Below, piece after piece: positions 51,589-60,343 of a stretch of DNA of 64,000 bases. The translations under genes were made by a program, and so were the position numbers. Position 1 is the first letter of the stretch. The number at the start of each line of letters is the position of its first letter. Origin of the DNA: Agilicoccus flavus (GTDB lineage Bacteria > Actinomycetota > Actinomycetes > Actinomycetales > Dermatophilaceae). The notes below the pieces were generated by a model. That model had not been told where the DNA came from. It ran no database searches and was given only the letters and a program-made list of their open reading frames with translations. The stretch covers positions 62,001 to 126,000 of the forward strand of contig NZ_JACYXE010000010.1 in the NCBI RefSeq assembly GCF_014857905.1, in the 5' to 3' direction.

Positions 51589-52870
51589 CCGGCGCCGCGC
51601 CCGGGGGCGCCGGCCTGCGCCGGTAGAGGTCGCGCGTCGCCATCCACAGCACGCCCGCCACGGCCCCGAACGGGATCTCGAGCAGGAAGCTGAAGAGCGC
51701 GAAGAGGGTGACGGTGGCGGCCGTGACGTCGCCGGGCGCCCCGAGGGCGACGAGCACCGCGGCGGCCCCGGCCTCCGAGACCCCGATGCCGCCGGGGGTG
51801 ACGGCGACGGCCGTGAGCAGCCGACCGACCGCGTAGGCGGCGAACACGTGCGGCCAGCCGAGATCCAGCCCGACGGCGCGCGCGCACCCGAGGAAGAGCA
51901 GGAAGTACACCCCCATGAACCCGGCGAGCCCGAACGTGAGGAACGCCCAGCGGCGCGACACGACCTCGATGATCTTCTCGCGCAGGTCCAGCGCGAGCGC
52001 CTCGACCCGCTGGCCGTTGTCGGCCCCGAGCCGCGCGTCGGCGGGCCCGCCGGCCTCGTCGGCCCCATCGGCCGCCCCGGCCCCATCGGCCGCCCCGGCC
52101 CCATCGCTCACGGCGCCACGGCGCCCAGCGCGCACGCGGCGCACCAGCGGTCCGAACAGCCGGTCGACGAGGCGCCCGACGCCGTGCGCCGCGCGCCGCG
52201 AGGCGATGACGGCGACGAGGAGCCCGGCGATGACCGCGCCCCCGACGCCCCCGGCGAGGGCCCCGTCGATGATGGCGTCGGGGATGACGCTGCGCTCCGG
52301 CAGGAGGACGGCCGCCGCGGCCACGGGCAGGAGCACCCGCGCGAGCAGGTTCCACACGGTCGTGACGATGATCGACGTCGAGATGCTGCGGTGGCTGAAC
52401 CGCCACGACCGGAACATCGCGTACGTGAGAGCGGCACCGAACGCGCCGCCACCGGGCAGGACGTTGCTCACCCCCGAGCCGGCGAGGTTGGCCATGAGCG
52501 CCTGGCCGTGCGTGAGGCCCGGCAGCGAGCCCTTGAGCGTGAACGTGTAGCAGTACAGGCCGAGGAACATGAGGCCCAGCAGGAGAGCGAAGGTCTCCCA
52601 CCCGACGTCGTCGATGATCGAGATCACCTGGGGCCACGACGTATTCGTGATCCACGGCAGGGCCCAGTACATGAGCGCCCCCGCCAGGGCGAAGCCGACC
52701 ACGACCTGCGCGCCCCGCCGGATCCGCTCCCCGGCGCTGAGCGGCACCCGCGACGTGGGCACGGTCGCCCCGCGGCGCGGCGCCGGCTGCATCGGCGGCG
52801 TGGGCGACGCGGTCGGTGCGGCCGATTCTGCCCGTCCGGGCGGCTCCGGCGCCTCGGCGGCGCGGGTCAC
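51539..52870 (-). CDS. lysylphosphatidylglycerol synthase TM-domain (flippase-like) protein
   Basis: A 443-residue membrane protein of the UPF0104/LPG-synthase transmembrane family (AglD/MprF flippase-like). The helices begin after about 55 residues; NLAGSGVSNVLPGGGAFGAALTYAMFR and AYAVGRLLTAVAVTPGGIGVSEAG are hallmark segments. A cytoplasmic linker carries 2.6 copies of an 18-bp repeat (52061-52106) encoding GAGAADGAGAADGA. It starts at GTG 52870 overlapping the PIG-L stop (GTGA) with GAGGA upstream, and its end overlaps gatD by 50 nt. It may move a glycolipid or lipid intermediate. Confidence 0.85.
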   Translation of the reverse strand: MTRAAEAPEPPGRAESAAPTASPTPPMQPAPRRGATVPTSRVPLSAGERIRRGAQVVVGFALAGALMYWALPWITNTSWPQVISIIDDVGWETFALLLGLMFLGLYCYTFTLKGSLPGLTHGQALMANLAGSGVSNVLPGGGAFGAALTYAMFRSWRFSHRSISTSIIVTTVWNLLARVLLPVAAAAVLLPERSVIPDAIIDGALAGGVGGAVIAGLLVAVIASRRAAHGVGRLVDRLFGPLVRRVRAGRRGAVSDGAGAADGAGAADGADEAGGPADARLGADNGQRVEALALDLREKIIEVVSRRWAFLTFGLAGFMGVYFLLFLGCARAVGLDLGWPHVFAAYAVGRLLTAVAVTPGGIGVSEAGAAAVLVALGAPGDVTAATVTLFALFSFLLEIPFGAVAGVLWMATRDLYRRRPAPPGAAPVSDGAAAPAALDAERP

Positions 52871-53685
52871 GGGGCGTCCTCGAACAGGTCCCGGCGCACC
52901 GGCCGGGCACCCGGCCGGGACGCGTCGACGAACCACTCACGACCGAAGACGACGTCGTACAGGGGCCGCGGCACCCGGAGGAAGGCGGCGAGGGTGCGGT
53001 CGGCGCCGTCGTCGGCCGCGGCCTGCGACGCGTGCGCGGCCATGCTCGCGCGCTTGGCGGCGGCCGAGCGGCGCACGTCGATGCGGTGGGTGATCTGCGC
53101 TCGCGGGGTGAACGCCCGCTCGAAGACGCCGGGGTCGAATCCGGCGGGGAAGCGACGCAGCCGGGCGAGCAGCCGGACCCCCGCGGCGAGGAGGTCGCGG
53201 GGAGCGGTCGCCTCGAGGAGCCGCACCCCGGTGAGCCGGCCCGCCTTCCGGGCGATCTCGTGGACCCGCACGTGGTCGCGGTGCCCGTAGCCGCCGGCCG
53301 CGTCGTACCCGATGAGCAGGTCCGCCGCCTCCTCGCGGAGGATCTGCGCGACCTGCTCGGCCACCTCGGCGACGGGCACGGTGACGAGCCGGCGTCGACC
53401 GGGCGGGTCCTCGAACAGCTCCGGACCCATGCCGCTGTCGGCGTACCCGAGGTGCTCGACCCGGGCCGCGCCGATCGCCTCCGCCGACGCCGCCAGCTCG
53501 GCCAGCCGGCGGTGCCCGAGGTCGCCGTCCGCGCGGTGCCGGGCGTCGGTGAGGCCGAGATCCCCGTCGGTGGCCACGAGGAGCACGACCCGGTGACCCG
53601 CGGCGGCGGCCCGGGCCAACGTCCCCGACATGAGGAGGGCCTCGTCGTCGGGGTGGGCGTTGAGGGCCACGATCGTCCTGGTCAC
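52867..53685 (-). CDS. PIG-L family deacetylase
   Basis: A 272-residue zinc-dependent N-deacetylase of the LmbE/PIG-L family. The metal-binding motif NAHPDDEALL lies at about residues 9-18 and HRDHVRVHE supplies the later His ligands; GDLGLTD and LGYADSGM are the usual loops. Family members deacetylate GlcNAc-containing substrates such as mycothiol precursors and glycolipids; the envelope genes around it suggest a glycolipid here. It is first of a two-gene unit with the flippase-like gene, and divergent from the GT4 gene with a 135-nt gap. GTG 53685 is preceded by a weak -10 (CACACT). Confidence 0.88.
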   Translation of the reverse strand: MTRTIVALNAHPDDEALLMSGTLARAAAAGHRVVLLVATDGDLGLTDARHRADGDLGHRRLAELAASAEAIGAARVEHLGYADSGMGPELFEDPPGRRRLVTVPVAEVAEQVAQILREEAADLLIGYDAAGGYGHRDHVRVHEIARKAGRLTGVRLLEATAPRDLLAAGVRLLARLRRFPAGFDPGVFERAFTPRAQITHRIDVRRSAAAKRASMAAHASQAAADDGADRTLAAFLRVPRPLYDVVFGREWFVDASRPGARPVRRDLFEDAP

Positions 53686-53820
53686 GGACCCAGTGTGGCC
53701 GATGCGGCTGGGAACGCCCTCGACGCGCCGCCCGCGCGCCGCGCCGCCACCGGCCCGCCCTCGGCCGGATGCGGCGGCAGCGGCGGTGGCCGCCGGCCCC
53801 GGCTGTGTCAGGGTGTGGGG

Positions 53821-55032
53821 GTGAAGATCGCCCTCGTGTCCGACTGCTACCTGCCCCGGCTCGGCGGGATCGAGGTCCAGGTGCGCGACCTCGCCCACCA
53901 GCTCGCCGCGGCCGGGCACCGGGTCGAGGTGTTCACCGCCACCGTCGGGGCCGACGGCGCCCGCCGCGGCCGGGTCGAGGTCGTCGACGGCGTGCCCGTC
54001 CACCGCCTCGGGATCCGGGAGCCGTTCGGGTTCCCCGTCAACCCCGTCGCCGAGTCGGTCCTGCGCCGGCGCCTCGGCGACGGAGGGTTCGACGTCGCGC
54101 ACGTACACATGGGCGTCGTCAGCCCCTTCACGGTGGCGGCGACGAACGTGGCCCGCGAGATGGGCCTGCCCGCGACGATGACGTGGCACTGCATGCTCGC
54201 GATGGCCGGCCCCCTCATCGGGCTGACCGGCGCCGTCCCGCGCTGGGTCCGCGACGGCGTGTCGATGAACGCCGTGTCGTCGGTGGCGGCGCGGCCGGTC
54301 CAACGGCTCGTCGGGGGCCGCGGCCAGGTGCGGGTCCTGCCCAACGGCATCGACGTCGAGCGCTGGTGGGGGCCCACCGCGGGGGCACCGGTACCGCCGC
54401 TCGGCCCCGGCGGCCGGGTCGAGATCGTCACGGCGATGCGTCTCGTCGAACGCAAGCGGCCCCTGCCCATGCTCGACGTCCTGCGCCAGGTCCGCGCCCT
54501 CGTCCCCGACACCCCGTTCCGCGTGACGATCCTCGGTGACGGCCGCCTGCGCGGCCGGATCCAGGCCTACCTGCGGCGGCACGCGATGGAGTCGTGGGTG
54601 CGGCTCGGGGGGCGGGTCAGCCGCGAGACGCTCCTCGAGCGGTACGCGTCGTCGCACCTGTACGTCTCGCCCGCCAAGCTCGAGTCGTTCGGCATCGCCG
54701 CCCTCGAGGCCCGCTGCACGGGGTTGCCGGTCGTCGGCCTCTCGACGAACGGGGCGGGGGAGTTCGTCCACGACGGGGTCAACGGCTTCCTCGCGCGGGA
54801 CGACCAGGCCATGGCGCGGGCCATCGGGCGGCTCGTCGCCGACCACGACCTGCGCGACCGGATGCACCTGCACAACGTCACGGTGGCCCCCACCGAGCTC
54901 GACTGGAGCAACGTCGTCCGCCTGACCGTGCAGGAGTACGAGCGGGCGCTCGTCGCCCACCGGCACGCCCTGCCCGCCCCGGCCCCCGCCCCCGCCGGGG
55001 GCGAGCGGCCGGCCGGCGCGCTCGGGGCCTGA
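53821..55032 (+). CDS. GT4 family glycosyltransferase
   Basis: A 403-residue GT-B glycosyltransferase. The N-terminal acceptor domain begins KIALVSDCYLPRLGGIEVQVRDLA; the donor-binding domain has RLVERKRPLPMLDVL, VTILGDGRLRGRIQAYL, and the E-x7-E element SPAKLESFGIAALEAR. Such enzymes of the WcaA/PimB type transfer sugars to lipids or polysaccharides. CAGGGT ends 6 nt before the GTG, indicating a leaderless start. Gene context with PIG-L deacetylase and a flippase-like protein suggests a glycolipid pathway. Confidence 0.9.
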   Translation: MKIALVSDCYLPRLGGIEVQVRDLAHQLAAAGHRVEVFTATVGADGARRGRVEVVDGVPVHRLGIREPFGFPVNPVAESVLRRRLGDGGFDVAHVHMGVVSPFTVAATNVAREMGLPATMTWHCMLAMAGPLIGLTGAVPRWVRDGVSMNAVSSVAARPVQRLVGGRGQVRVLPNGIDVERWWGPTAGAPVPPLGPGGRVEIVTAMRLVERKRPLPMLDVLRQVRALVPDTPFRVTILGDGRLRGRIQAYLRRHAMESWVRLGGRVSRETLLERYASSHLYVSPAKLESFGIAALEARCTGLPVVGLSTNGAGEFVHDGVNGFLARDDQAMARAIGRLVADHDLRDRMHLHNVTVAPTELDWSNVVRLTVQEYERALVAHRHALPAPAPAPAGGERPAGALGA

Positions 55033-55171
55033 CCCCCGTTCGCGACCGCCGGACGTCGGTCGGCGCCCGTTCGGCGCACCGTCCCGCCCGGCGTCGAGGG
55101 CCGTGCGCGGTCCGGGCTGTCCGATCGGTCACAATGACGGCCGTCGATCCCTGTCCGATATCGGAGACTCC

Positions 55172-56731
55172 ATGAGCGAGCAGACCGCCCGCAGCACCGG
55201 CCCCTTGCACTTCCTCGACCGCCGTCACACCATCGCGCCACCCGGATACAACCGGTGGCTCATCCCGCCGGCGGCGCTCGCGGTGCACCTGTGCATCGGT
55301 CAGGCGTACGCGACGAGCGTCTACAAGACGTCCCTCGTGCGCCACTTCGAGACGTCGCAGACCGCGGTCGGGGTCGTCTTCTCGATCGCCATCGTCATGC
55401 TCGGCCTCTCGGCGGCCGTGATGGGGACGTGGGTCGACCGCAACGGACCGCGCAAGGCGATGTTCGTCGCGGCCTGCTGCTGGGTCGCCGGCTTCCTCAT
55501 CGGCGCCCTCGGCATCGCGACGAAGCAGCTGTGGCTGCTCTACCTCGGGTACGGGGTCGTCGGCGGCATCGGCCTGGGCATCGGCTACATCTCGCCGGTG
55601 TCGACCCTCATCAAGTGGTTCCCCGACCGCCCGGGACTCGCGACCGGCATGGCGATCATGGGCTTCGGCGGCGGCGCGATGGTCGCCAGCCCGATGTCGC
55701 GCCAGATCATGGCGTTCTTCGACCCGTCCTACCGCCCGGGCGACTCGAGCAGCGTCGCGAACGGGCACGCCCTGACGATGCTCTTCGTCTGCCTCGCCGT
55801 CATCTACCTGCTCGTCATGATGGTGGGCGTCTCGAACGTGCGCGTGCCCGCCGCCGGGTGGGCGCCGGACGGGTGGGACCCGTCCATGGCGAAGGCCAAG
55901 CCGATGGTCACCGACCGGCACGTGTCGGCGGCGAACGCCATCCGCACGCCGCAGTTCTGGCTGCTGTGGGTCGCCCTGTTCTGCAACGTCACCGCCGGCA
56001 TCGGCATCCTCGAGCAGGCGAGCCCGATGATCCAGGACTTCTTCCGCGGCCCCGGCGGCGCGTCGACGGTGACCGTCGCGGCGGCCGGCGGCTTCGTCGG
56101 TGTGTTGTCGCTGTTCAACATGGCCGGGCGGTTCGCCTGGAGCACGGCGTCCGACAAGGTCGGGCGCAAGCCGATCTACCTCGTCTACCTCGGCGTCGGC
56201 ATGGTCCTGTACGCCGCGCTCGCCCTCGTCGGGCAGGGCGCGACGGCGATCTTCGTGCTGCTCGCCTCGGTCATCATCTCGTTCTACGGCGGCGGATTCG
56301 CCACGGCGCCCGCGTTCCTGCGCGACCTGTTCGGCACCTACCAGGTCGGGGCGATCCACGGCCGCCTGTTGACCGCCTGGTCGGCCGCGGGGGTCGCCGG
56401 ACCGCTCATCGTCAACGCGTTCCTCGACGCCCAGGGCAAGCCCGGCACCCTCACCGCCGACGCCTACCGACCGGCGCTGCTGACCATGGTCGGCGTCCTG
56501 CTCGTCGGCTTCCTCGCCGCGCTGCTCATCCGCCCCGTGGCGGAACGGTTCCACGAGCAGGGCACGCACACGCCCGGCGCGCCCGAGGCCGTCCTCGCCG
56601 GCGAGGACGAGCGCGGCACGCGGGCGGGTGGCGGCCTGAGCCGGGTCGTCCTGTCGTGGGCGCTCGTGCTCGCGCTGCTGGCCTACGGCGTGTTCATGAC
56701 GCTGACGACGGCGCTGCGGCTGTTCGCCTGA
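55172..56731 (+). CDS. OFA family MFS transporter
   Basis: A 519-residue, 12- to 13-helix major facilitator of the oxalate/formate antiporter family. GYNRWLIPPAALAVHLCIGQAYATSVYKTSL is the OFA opening; GTWVDRNGPRKAMF is the loop 2-3 signature, IGYISPVSTLIKWFPDRPGLATGMAIMGFGGGA is diagnostic, and STASDKVGRKPIYLVYLG lies between helices 8 and 9. Substrates may be carboxylates, but many OFA members are uncharacterised. GGAG lies before the ATG (55172); CCGATATCGG is located just upstream. A strong terminator follows. Confidence 0.9.
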   Translation: MSEQTARSTGPLHFLDRRHTIAPPGYNRWLIPPAALAVHLCIGQAYATSVYKTSLVRHFETSQTAVGVVFSIAIVMLGLSAAVMGTWVDRNGPRKAMFVAACCWVAGFLIGALGIATKQLWLLYLGYGVVGGIGLGIGYISPVSTLIKWFPDRPGLATGMAIMGFGGGAMVASPMSRQIMAFFDPSYRPGDSSSVANGHALTMLFVCLAVIYLLVMMVGVSNVRVPAAGWAPDGWDPSMAKAKPMVTDRHVSAANAIRTPQFWLLWVALFCNVTAGIGILEQASPMIQDFFRGPGGASTVTVAAAGGFVGVLSLFNMAGRFAWSTASDKVGRKPIYLVYLGVGMVLYAALALVGQGATAIFVLLASVIISFYGGGFATAPAFLRDLFGTYQVGAIHGRLLTAWSAAGVAGPLIVNAFLDAQGKPGTLTADAYRPALLTMVGVLLVGFLAALLIRPVAERFHEQGTHTPGAPEAVLAGEDERGTRAGGGLSRVVLSWALVLALLAYGVFMTLTTALRLFA

Positions 56732-56744
56732 TCCCCCGCACGTC

Positions 56745-56780
56745 ACGCGGGCCCGGCGGAGCGATCCGCCGGGCCCGCGT
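56745..56780. terminator. bidirectional terminator, 16-bp perfect stem
   Basis: The arm 56745-56760 (ACGCGGGCCCGGCGGA) pairs perfectly with 56765-56780 around GCGA. It serves the OFA gene and the convergent sugar operon. Confidence 0.88.
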
Positions 56781-56809
56781 CGCGTCCGCCGCCGTGGACG
56801 GTCGCCCCG

Positions 56810-57460
56810 TCAGCCGACCCCGATGTCGACGACGAGGTCGGCCCGGTGGGCCGTCGTCGCGATGAAGCGCGCGTTGACCTCGTCGGAGCGCATGACCCAC
56901 TCCTCGGCCTCGTCCGGCGTCTTGCCGAACTCGACGTGCCGGGCGATGAGCCAGGCCAGGCGCAGCTCGTCGTCGGTGCGCAGGTACCACGTCTCGTCCA
57001 GGGCGGCCCGGGCACTCGGCCACGCGCCGGTGTCGGCGAGGAGGTAGTTGCCCTCCGTGATGACGAGCGGGACGTCGGCCTCGACCCGCACGGCGCTGCC
57101 GATCGACTCCTCGAGCGAGCGGTCGAAGTACGGCGCGTACACGACCTCGCCGGGCTGCTGGTCGCGCAGCCGCCGCAGCAGAGCGGCGTACCCGCCGTCG
57201 TCGAACGTGGTCACGGCCCCCTTGACGCGGCGCAGACCCTGCCGCTCGAGCTCGGCGTTGGACAGGTGGAAGCCGTCCATCGGGACGACGACGACCCGGT
57301 CGGCGCCGAGGGCCGAGACCAGGGCGGCGCTCAGGGTGGACTTGCCCGCGCCGGGCGCCCCGACGATGCCGATGAGGCGGCGCCGCCCGGAGGAGGCGAG
57401 CGCCTCGGCGCGGTCGACGAGCTGCTGCATGGTCGTCGTCATTCGGGTGGGCGTCGTCAT
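56810..57460 (-). CDS. nucleoside/nucleotide kinase family protein (FrcK-like)
   Basis: A 216-residue P-loop kinase related to uridine kinase and to FrcK of rhizobial fructose clusters. Walker A is GAPGAGKST (34-42); VVPMDGFHLSNAELERQGL and KGAVTTFD are the family pattern; YAPYFDRSLEE and VITEGNYLL form the substrate lid. It closes the five-gene operon and overlaps the PfkB gene by 4 nt; AGGAG precedes the ATG. By analogy to FrcBCAK it may phosphorylate a sugar taken up by the transporter. Confidence 0.85.
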   Translation of the reverse strand: MTTPTRMTTTMQQLVDRAEALASSGRRRLIGIVGAPGAGKSTLSAALVSALGADRVVVVPMDGFHLSNAELERQGLRRVKGAVTTFDDGGYAALLRRLRDQQPGEVVYAPYFDRSLEESIGSAVRVEADVPLVITEGNYLLADTGAWPSARAALDETWYLRTDDELRLAWLIARHVEFGKTPDEAEEWVMRSDEVNARFIATTAHRADLVVDIGVG

Positions 57461-58479
57461 CGACTCTCTCCTGCGTGCGGCCCGGGGACGACGGGGCGTC
57501 GGGGCTCGGGAGTGGGCTTCGGGGTGGGGGTGGGTCCAGCGAGGGTAGCGCCGCGCAGTCCGCGCAGCCACGAGCGGGTTCCGCGTTCCCGGCAGGACCG
57601 CGACGCGACGTCGGCGGCGAAGCGCAGCCGGTCGGCGGGCCCGGCGGTGGGCCGGGCGGCGCGCGCGTAGGCGTACGCACCGTGCAGCACGTCCCCGGCG
57701 CCGAGGGTGTCGACGACGTCGACGGCGTCGACGGTGACCTCGCCGGCGTCGTCGCGGGTGCGCCACCGCAGCGGCCCGGCCCCGGCGCTGACGGCCGCGA
57801 GCCGCACGCCGCTGCCGTCCACCGGCCCGAGCGCCAGGACCTCCTCGAGCACGTCGTCGCCCGTGCGGTCGTCGCCCCTGCCGTCGTCTCTCGTGCCGTC
57901 GTCGCCCGTCGGGTCGCCGCGCGGGACGACGAAGTCGGCGGAGCACACGACGTCGGTGCAGGCGGGGACGAGCCAGGCCATCTGGGGTTTCCACCGGCCC
58001 GCGTCGAGCACCCGCGGGAGCTGCCCGGCGAGGGGGAGGCAGAGCGCGGCCAGGTCGGGGTGGTGGCCGTCGACCTCGACGACGTCGGCGTCCGCGAACG
58101 CGCCGGTCATCGCCGCCGTCACGGCGCTCAGCTCGGCCGCGCTCCCGCCGTCCGTCGAGACGATCTGCCGGTCCCCGGTGCCGACGTGCACGGTGACGGA
58201 CGACACCGAGGGGGAGTGGCCCGGGTCGACGTCGACGAGCTCGACGCCGCAGGCCGCGAGGTCGGCGCGCACGAGGTCGGCCACCGGCCCCGTCCCCACC
58301 CGGGTGACGAGCCGGGCCACCCCGCCGAGGGCGGCGAAGGTGACGGCCGCGTTGAGCGCGGGACCGCCGGCGGCGACCCCCTGCCAGCGCGCCGTCACCT
58401 TCTCGTTCGGCCCCGGCAACTCCTCGACGTGCTGCACGACGTCGAGGGTGGCCAGGCCGACGAAGACGCCGACGGTCAT
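57457..58479 (-). CDS. PfkB family carbohydrate kinase
   Basis: A 340-residue ribokinase-fold sugar kinase. The first signature is GGPALNAAVTFAALGG (about 38-53), the second DTLGAGDVLHGAYAYA (about 265-280) with the catalytic Asp. An Asp/Gly/Arg-rich insert at about residues 188-212 (GDDGTRDDGRGDDRTGDD) comes from a 15-bp minisatellite. The C-terminal 40 residues are Pro-rich. It overlaps both neighbours by 4 nt. It would phosphorylate the imported sugar (possibly fructose or ribose). Confidence 0.87.
   Translation of the reverse strand: MTVGVFVGLATLDVVQHVEELPGPNEKVTARWQGVAAGGPALNAAVTFAALGGVARLVTRVGTGPVADLVRADLAACGVELVDVDPGHSPSVSSVTVHVGTGDRQIVSTDGGSAAELSAVTAAMTGAFADADVVEVDGHHPDLAALCLPLAGQLPRVLDAGRWKPQMAWLVPACTDVVCSADFVVPRGDPTGDDGTRDDGRGDDRTGDDVLEEVLALGPVDGSGVRLAAVSAGAGPLRWRTRDDAGEVTVDAVDVVDTLGAGDVLHGAYAYARAARPTAGPADRLRFAADVASRSCRERGTRSWLRGLRGATLAGPTPTPKPTPEPRRPVVPGPHAGESR
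57853..57912. repeat. 15-bp minisatellite inside the pfkB-type gene
   Basis: Four units (57853, 57868, 57883, 57898) of about GTCGTCGCCCGTGCC, each with one to three changes. As the unit is a multiple of three, length changes keep the reading frame. Confidence 0.85.
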
Positions 58480-59336
58480 CGCGCCTCGGTGATGGTGTGG
58501 CCCTGGTCGTCGACCTCGGCGCGGTGGCCGGCGGCGTCCACGAGCCGGCCCTCCTCGTCGAAGCGCAACGCGCCGGTCATGAGGGCGACCACCTCGCTCA
58601 TCGTGTGATCCGCCGGCCGCACGAGCGCGGCCCGCCGGCCCATGCGGTGCACGTGGATGCGGTCGGCGACCTCGAACACGTGCGGCATGTTGTGGCTGAT
58701 GAGGATGACGGGCAGCCCGCGGTCGCGGATCCGACGGATGAGGTCGAGCACCTGCCCCGACTCCTTGACGCCGAGCGCCGCCGTCGGCTCGTCCATGATG
58801 ACGACCTTCCGGCCGAACATCGCCGCCCGGGACACCGCCACGGCCTGCCGCTGACCTCCGGAGAGCGTCTCGACGATCTGACCGATGTTCTGCACCGTGG
58901 CCACGCCGAGGGAGTCGAGCTGTTCCTGCGCGGCCGCCCGCATGGCCTTGTGGTCGAGCATCCGGAACACCGAGCCGAGCACGCCCGGCCGGCGCATCTC
59001 CCGGCCGAGGAAGAGGTTCGAGGCGATGTCCATGGCCGACGCGACCGCGAGCGTCTGGTACACCGTCTCGATGCCCGCGCGGCGCGCGTCGAGCGGGGAG
59101 GTGAACGCGACGGGGGACCCGTCGAGCAGGATCTCGCCCGCGTCGGGCACGACCGCGCCCGACAGCGCCTTGATGAGCGTGGACTTCCCGGCGCCGTTGT
59201 CGCCGATGACGGCCATGATCTCGCCGGGGAGGATCTCGAAGTCGGCCCCGTCGATGGCCGTGACCCGCCCGTACCGCTTGACGAGTCCCCGGGCCTGGAG
59301 GGTCGGGGTCGCCCTGTCGTCGCCTGCCGTGTTCAC
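58476..59336 (-). CDS. sugar ABC transporter ATP-binding protein (FrcA-like)
   Basis: A 286-residue, single-domain ATPase: Walker A GDNGAGKST, signature LSGGQRQAVAVSRA, Walker B VVIMDEPTAAL and HNMPHVFEVADRI. Most CUT2 sugar transporters have a double-domain ATPase of about 500 residues; the single-domain form is that of FrcA, the fructose/mannose/ribose system. GTG 59336 with AAGGAGG upstream sets the start. It overlaps the permease and kinase genes by 4 nt each. Confidence 0.9.
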   Translation of the reverse strand: MNTAGDDRATPTLQARGLVKRYGRVTAIDGADFEILPGEIMAVIGDNGAGKSTLIKALSGAVVPDAGEILLDGSPVAFTSPLDARRAGIETVYQTLAVASAMDIASNLFLGREMRRPGVLGSVFRMLDHKAMRAAAQEQLDSLGVATVQNIGQIVETLSGGQRQAVAVSRAAMFGRKVVIMDEPTAALGVKESGQVLDLIRRIRDRGLPVILISHNMPHVFEVADRIHVHRMGRRAALVRPADHTMSEVVALMTGALRFDEEGRLVDAAGHRAEVDDQGHTITEAR

Positions 59337-60340
59337 AGCGACCTCCTTCTCGCCCACTGGTCGAGGGTGACGGCCGCGATGACGAGGATGCCCGTCGCGA
59401 CGTCCTGGTAGAGGCTGTCGATGCCCGCCTGCGTGAGGCCGCTGCGCAGCACCGCGACGATGAACGCGCCGACGACGGTGCCCCAGACGCCGCCCCGTCC
59501 GCCGAACAGGCTCGTGCCGCCGATGACGACGGCGGTGATGCTGTCGAGGTTGCCGGTCTGGAACGCGTTCGGGTCGGCGTTGGGGATGCGGCCGAGCGCC
59601 TGCCACGCGGCGATCGCGTAGATGATCCCCGCCACGACGTACACGCTGAACACGGTGCGGTCGACGTGGATCCCGGTGAGCCGCGCCGCCTCGGGGTCGT
59701 TCCCGACCGCGTAGACGTGCTTGCCCCAGGCCGTGTGCGCGAGCGCGTACCAGGTCAGCACGAACATGACGACCATGAGGAGCATGCCCGGGGTCACGTA
59801 GAAGTAGCCGAACAGGTACGACCCGCTCCCGAGGAAGCCGAGCAGGTCGCTCGTGACCGGCCACGAGTTGCCCTCGGAGTAGAGCCGGCCCAGCGCCGTG
59901 ACGATCGTCAGCATACCGAGGGTGACGATGAAGGGCGGCAGTTTGAGCCGGGTGACCAGCGCCCCGGAGACCGCGCCCAGCCCGGTGCACACGACGGCGC
60001 CGATGAGCATCGCGAGCAGGGGCGACGTGCCCTGCTGCGCCATCTTCGCGAAGACCAGGGTGCCGAGCACCATGATCGACGCGTTGGCCAGGTCGATGCC
60101 GGCCGTGAGGATGATGAGGGTCTGCCCGAGCGCCAACGTCGCGACGATGAGCGACTGCTGGACGACGAGCGAGACGTTGTCGAGGGTGAGAAAGGTGTCG
60201 GTCGTCACCGAGAAGACGACGATCGCGAGCACGAGGGCGGCCAGCGGACCCAGCGTGGGGTTCCGCAGCAGGCGTTCGGCCACCCCGCCGGCGGTGCGCG
60301 TCGTCGACGCGCCCCGCGGGCGGGTGGGGGCGGTGGTCAT
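59333..60340 (-). CDS. sugar ABC transporter permease (FrcC/RbsC-like)
   Basis: A 335-residue CUT2-type permease with eight to ten helices. LGQTLIILTAGIDLANASIMVLG, NSWPVTSDLLGFLGSG, GKHVYAVGNDPEAARLTGI and VVIGGTSLFGGRGGVWGTVVGAFIVAVLRSGL are the family segments, of which AVGxNxxAARxxGI is the ATPase-coupling loop. It begins 3 nt after the binding-protein stop and overlaps the ATPase gene, so the operon is tightly coupled. Confidence 0.93.
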   Translation of the reverse strand: MTTAPTRPRGASTTRTAGGVAERLLRNPTLGPLAALVLAIVVFSVTTDTFLTLDNVSLVVQQSLIVATLALGQTLIILTAGIDLANASIMVLGTLVFAKMAQQGTSPLLAMLIGAVVCTGLGAVSGALVTRLKLPPFIVTLGMLTIVTALGRLYSEGNSWPVTSDLLGFLGSGSYLFGYFYVTPGMLLMVVMFVLTWYALAHTAWGKHVYAVGNDPEAARLTGIHVDRTVFSVYVVAGIIYAIAAWQALGRIPNADPNAFQTGNLDSITAVVIGGTSLFGGRGGVWGTVVGAFIVAVLRSGLTQAGIDSLYQDVATGILVIAAVTLDQWARRRSL

Positions 60341-60343
60341 CGA

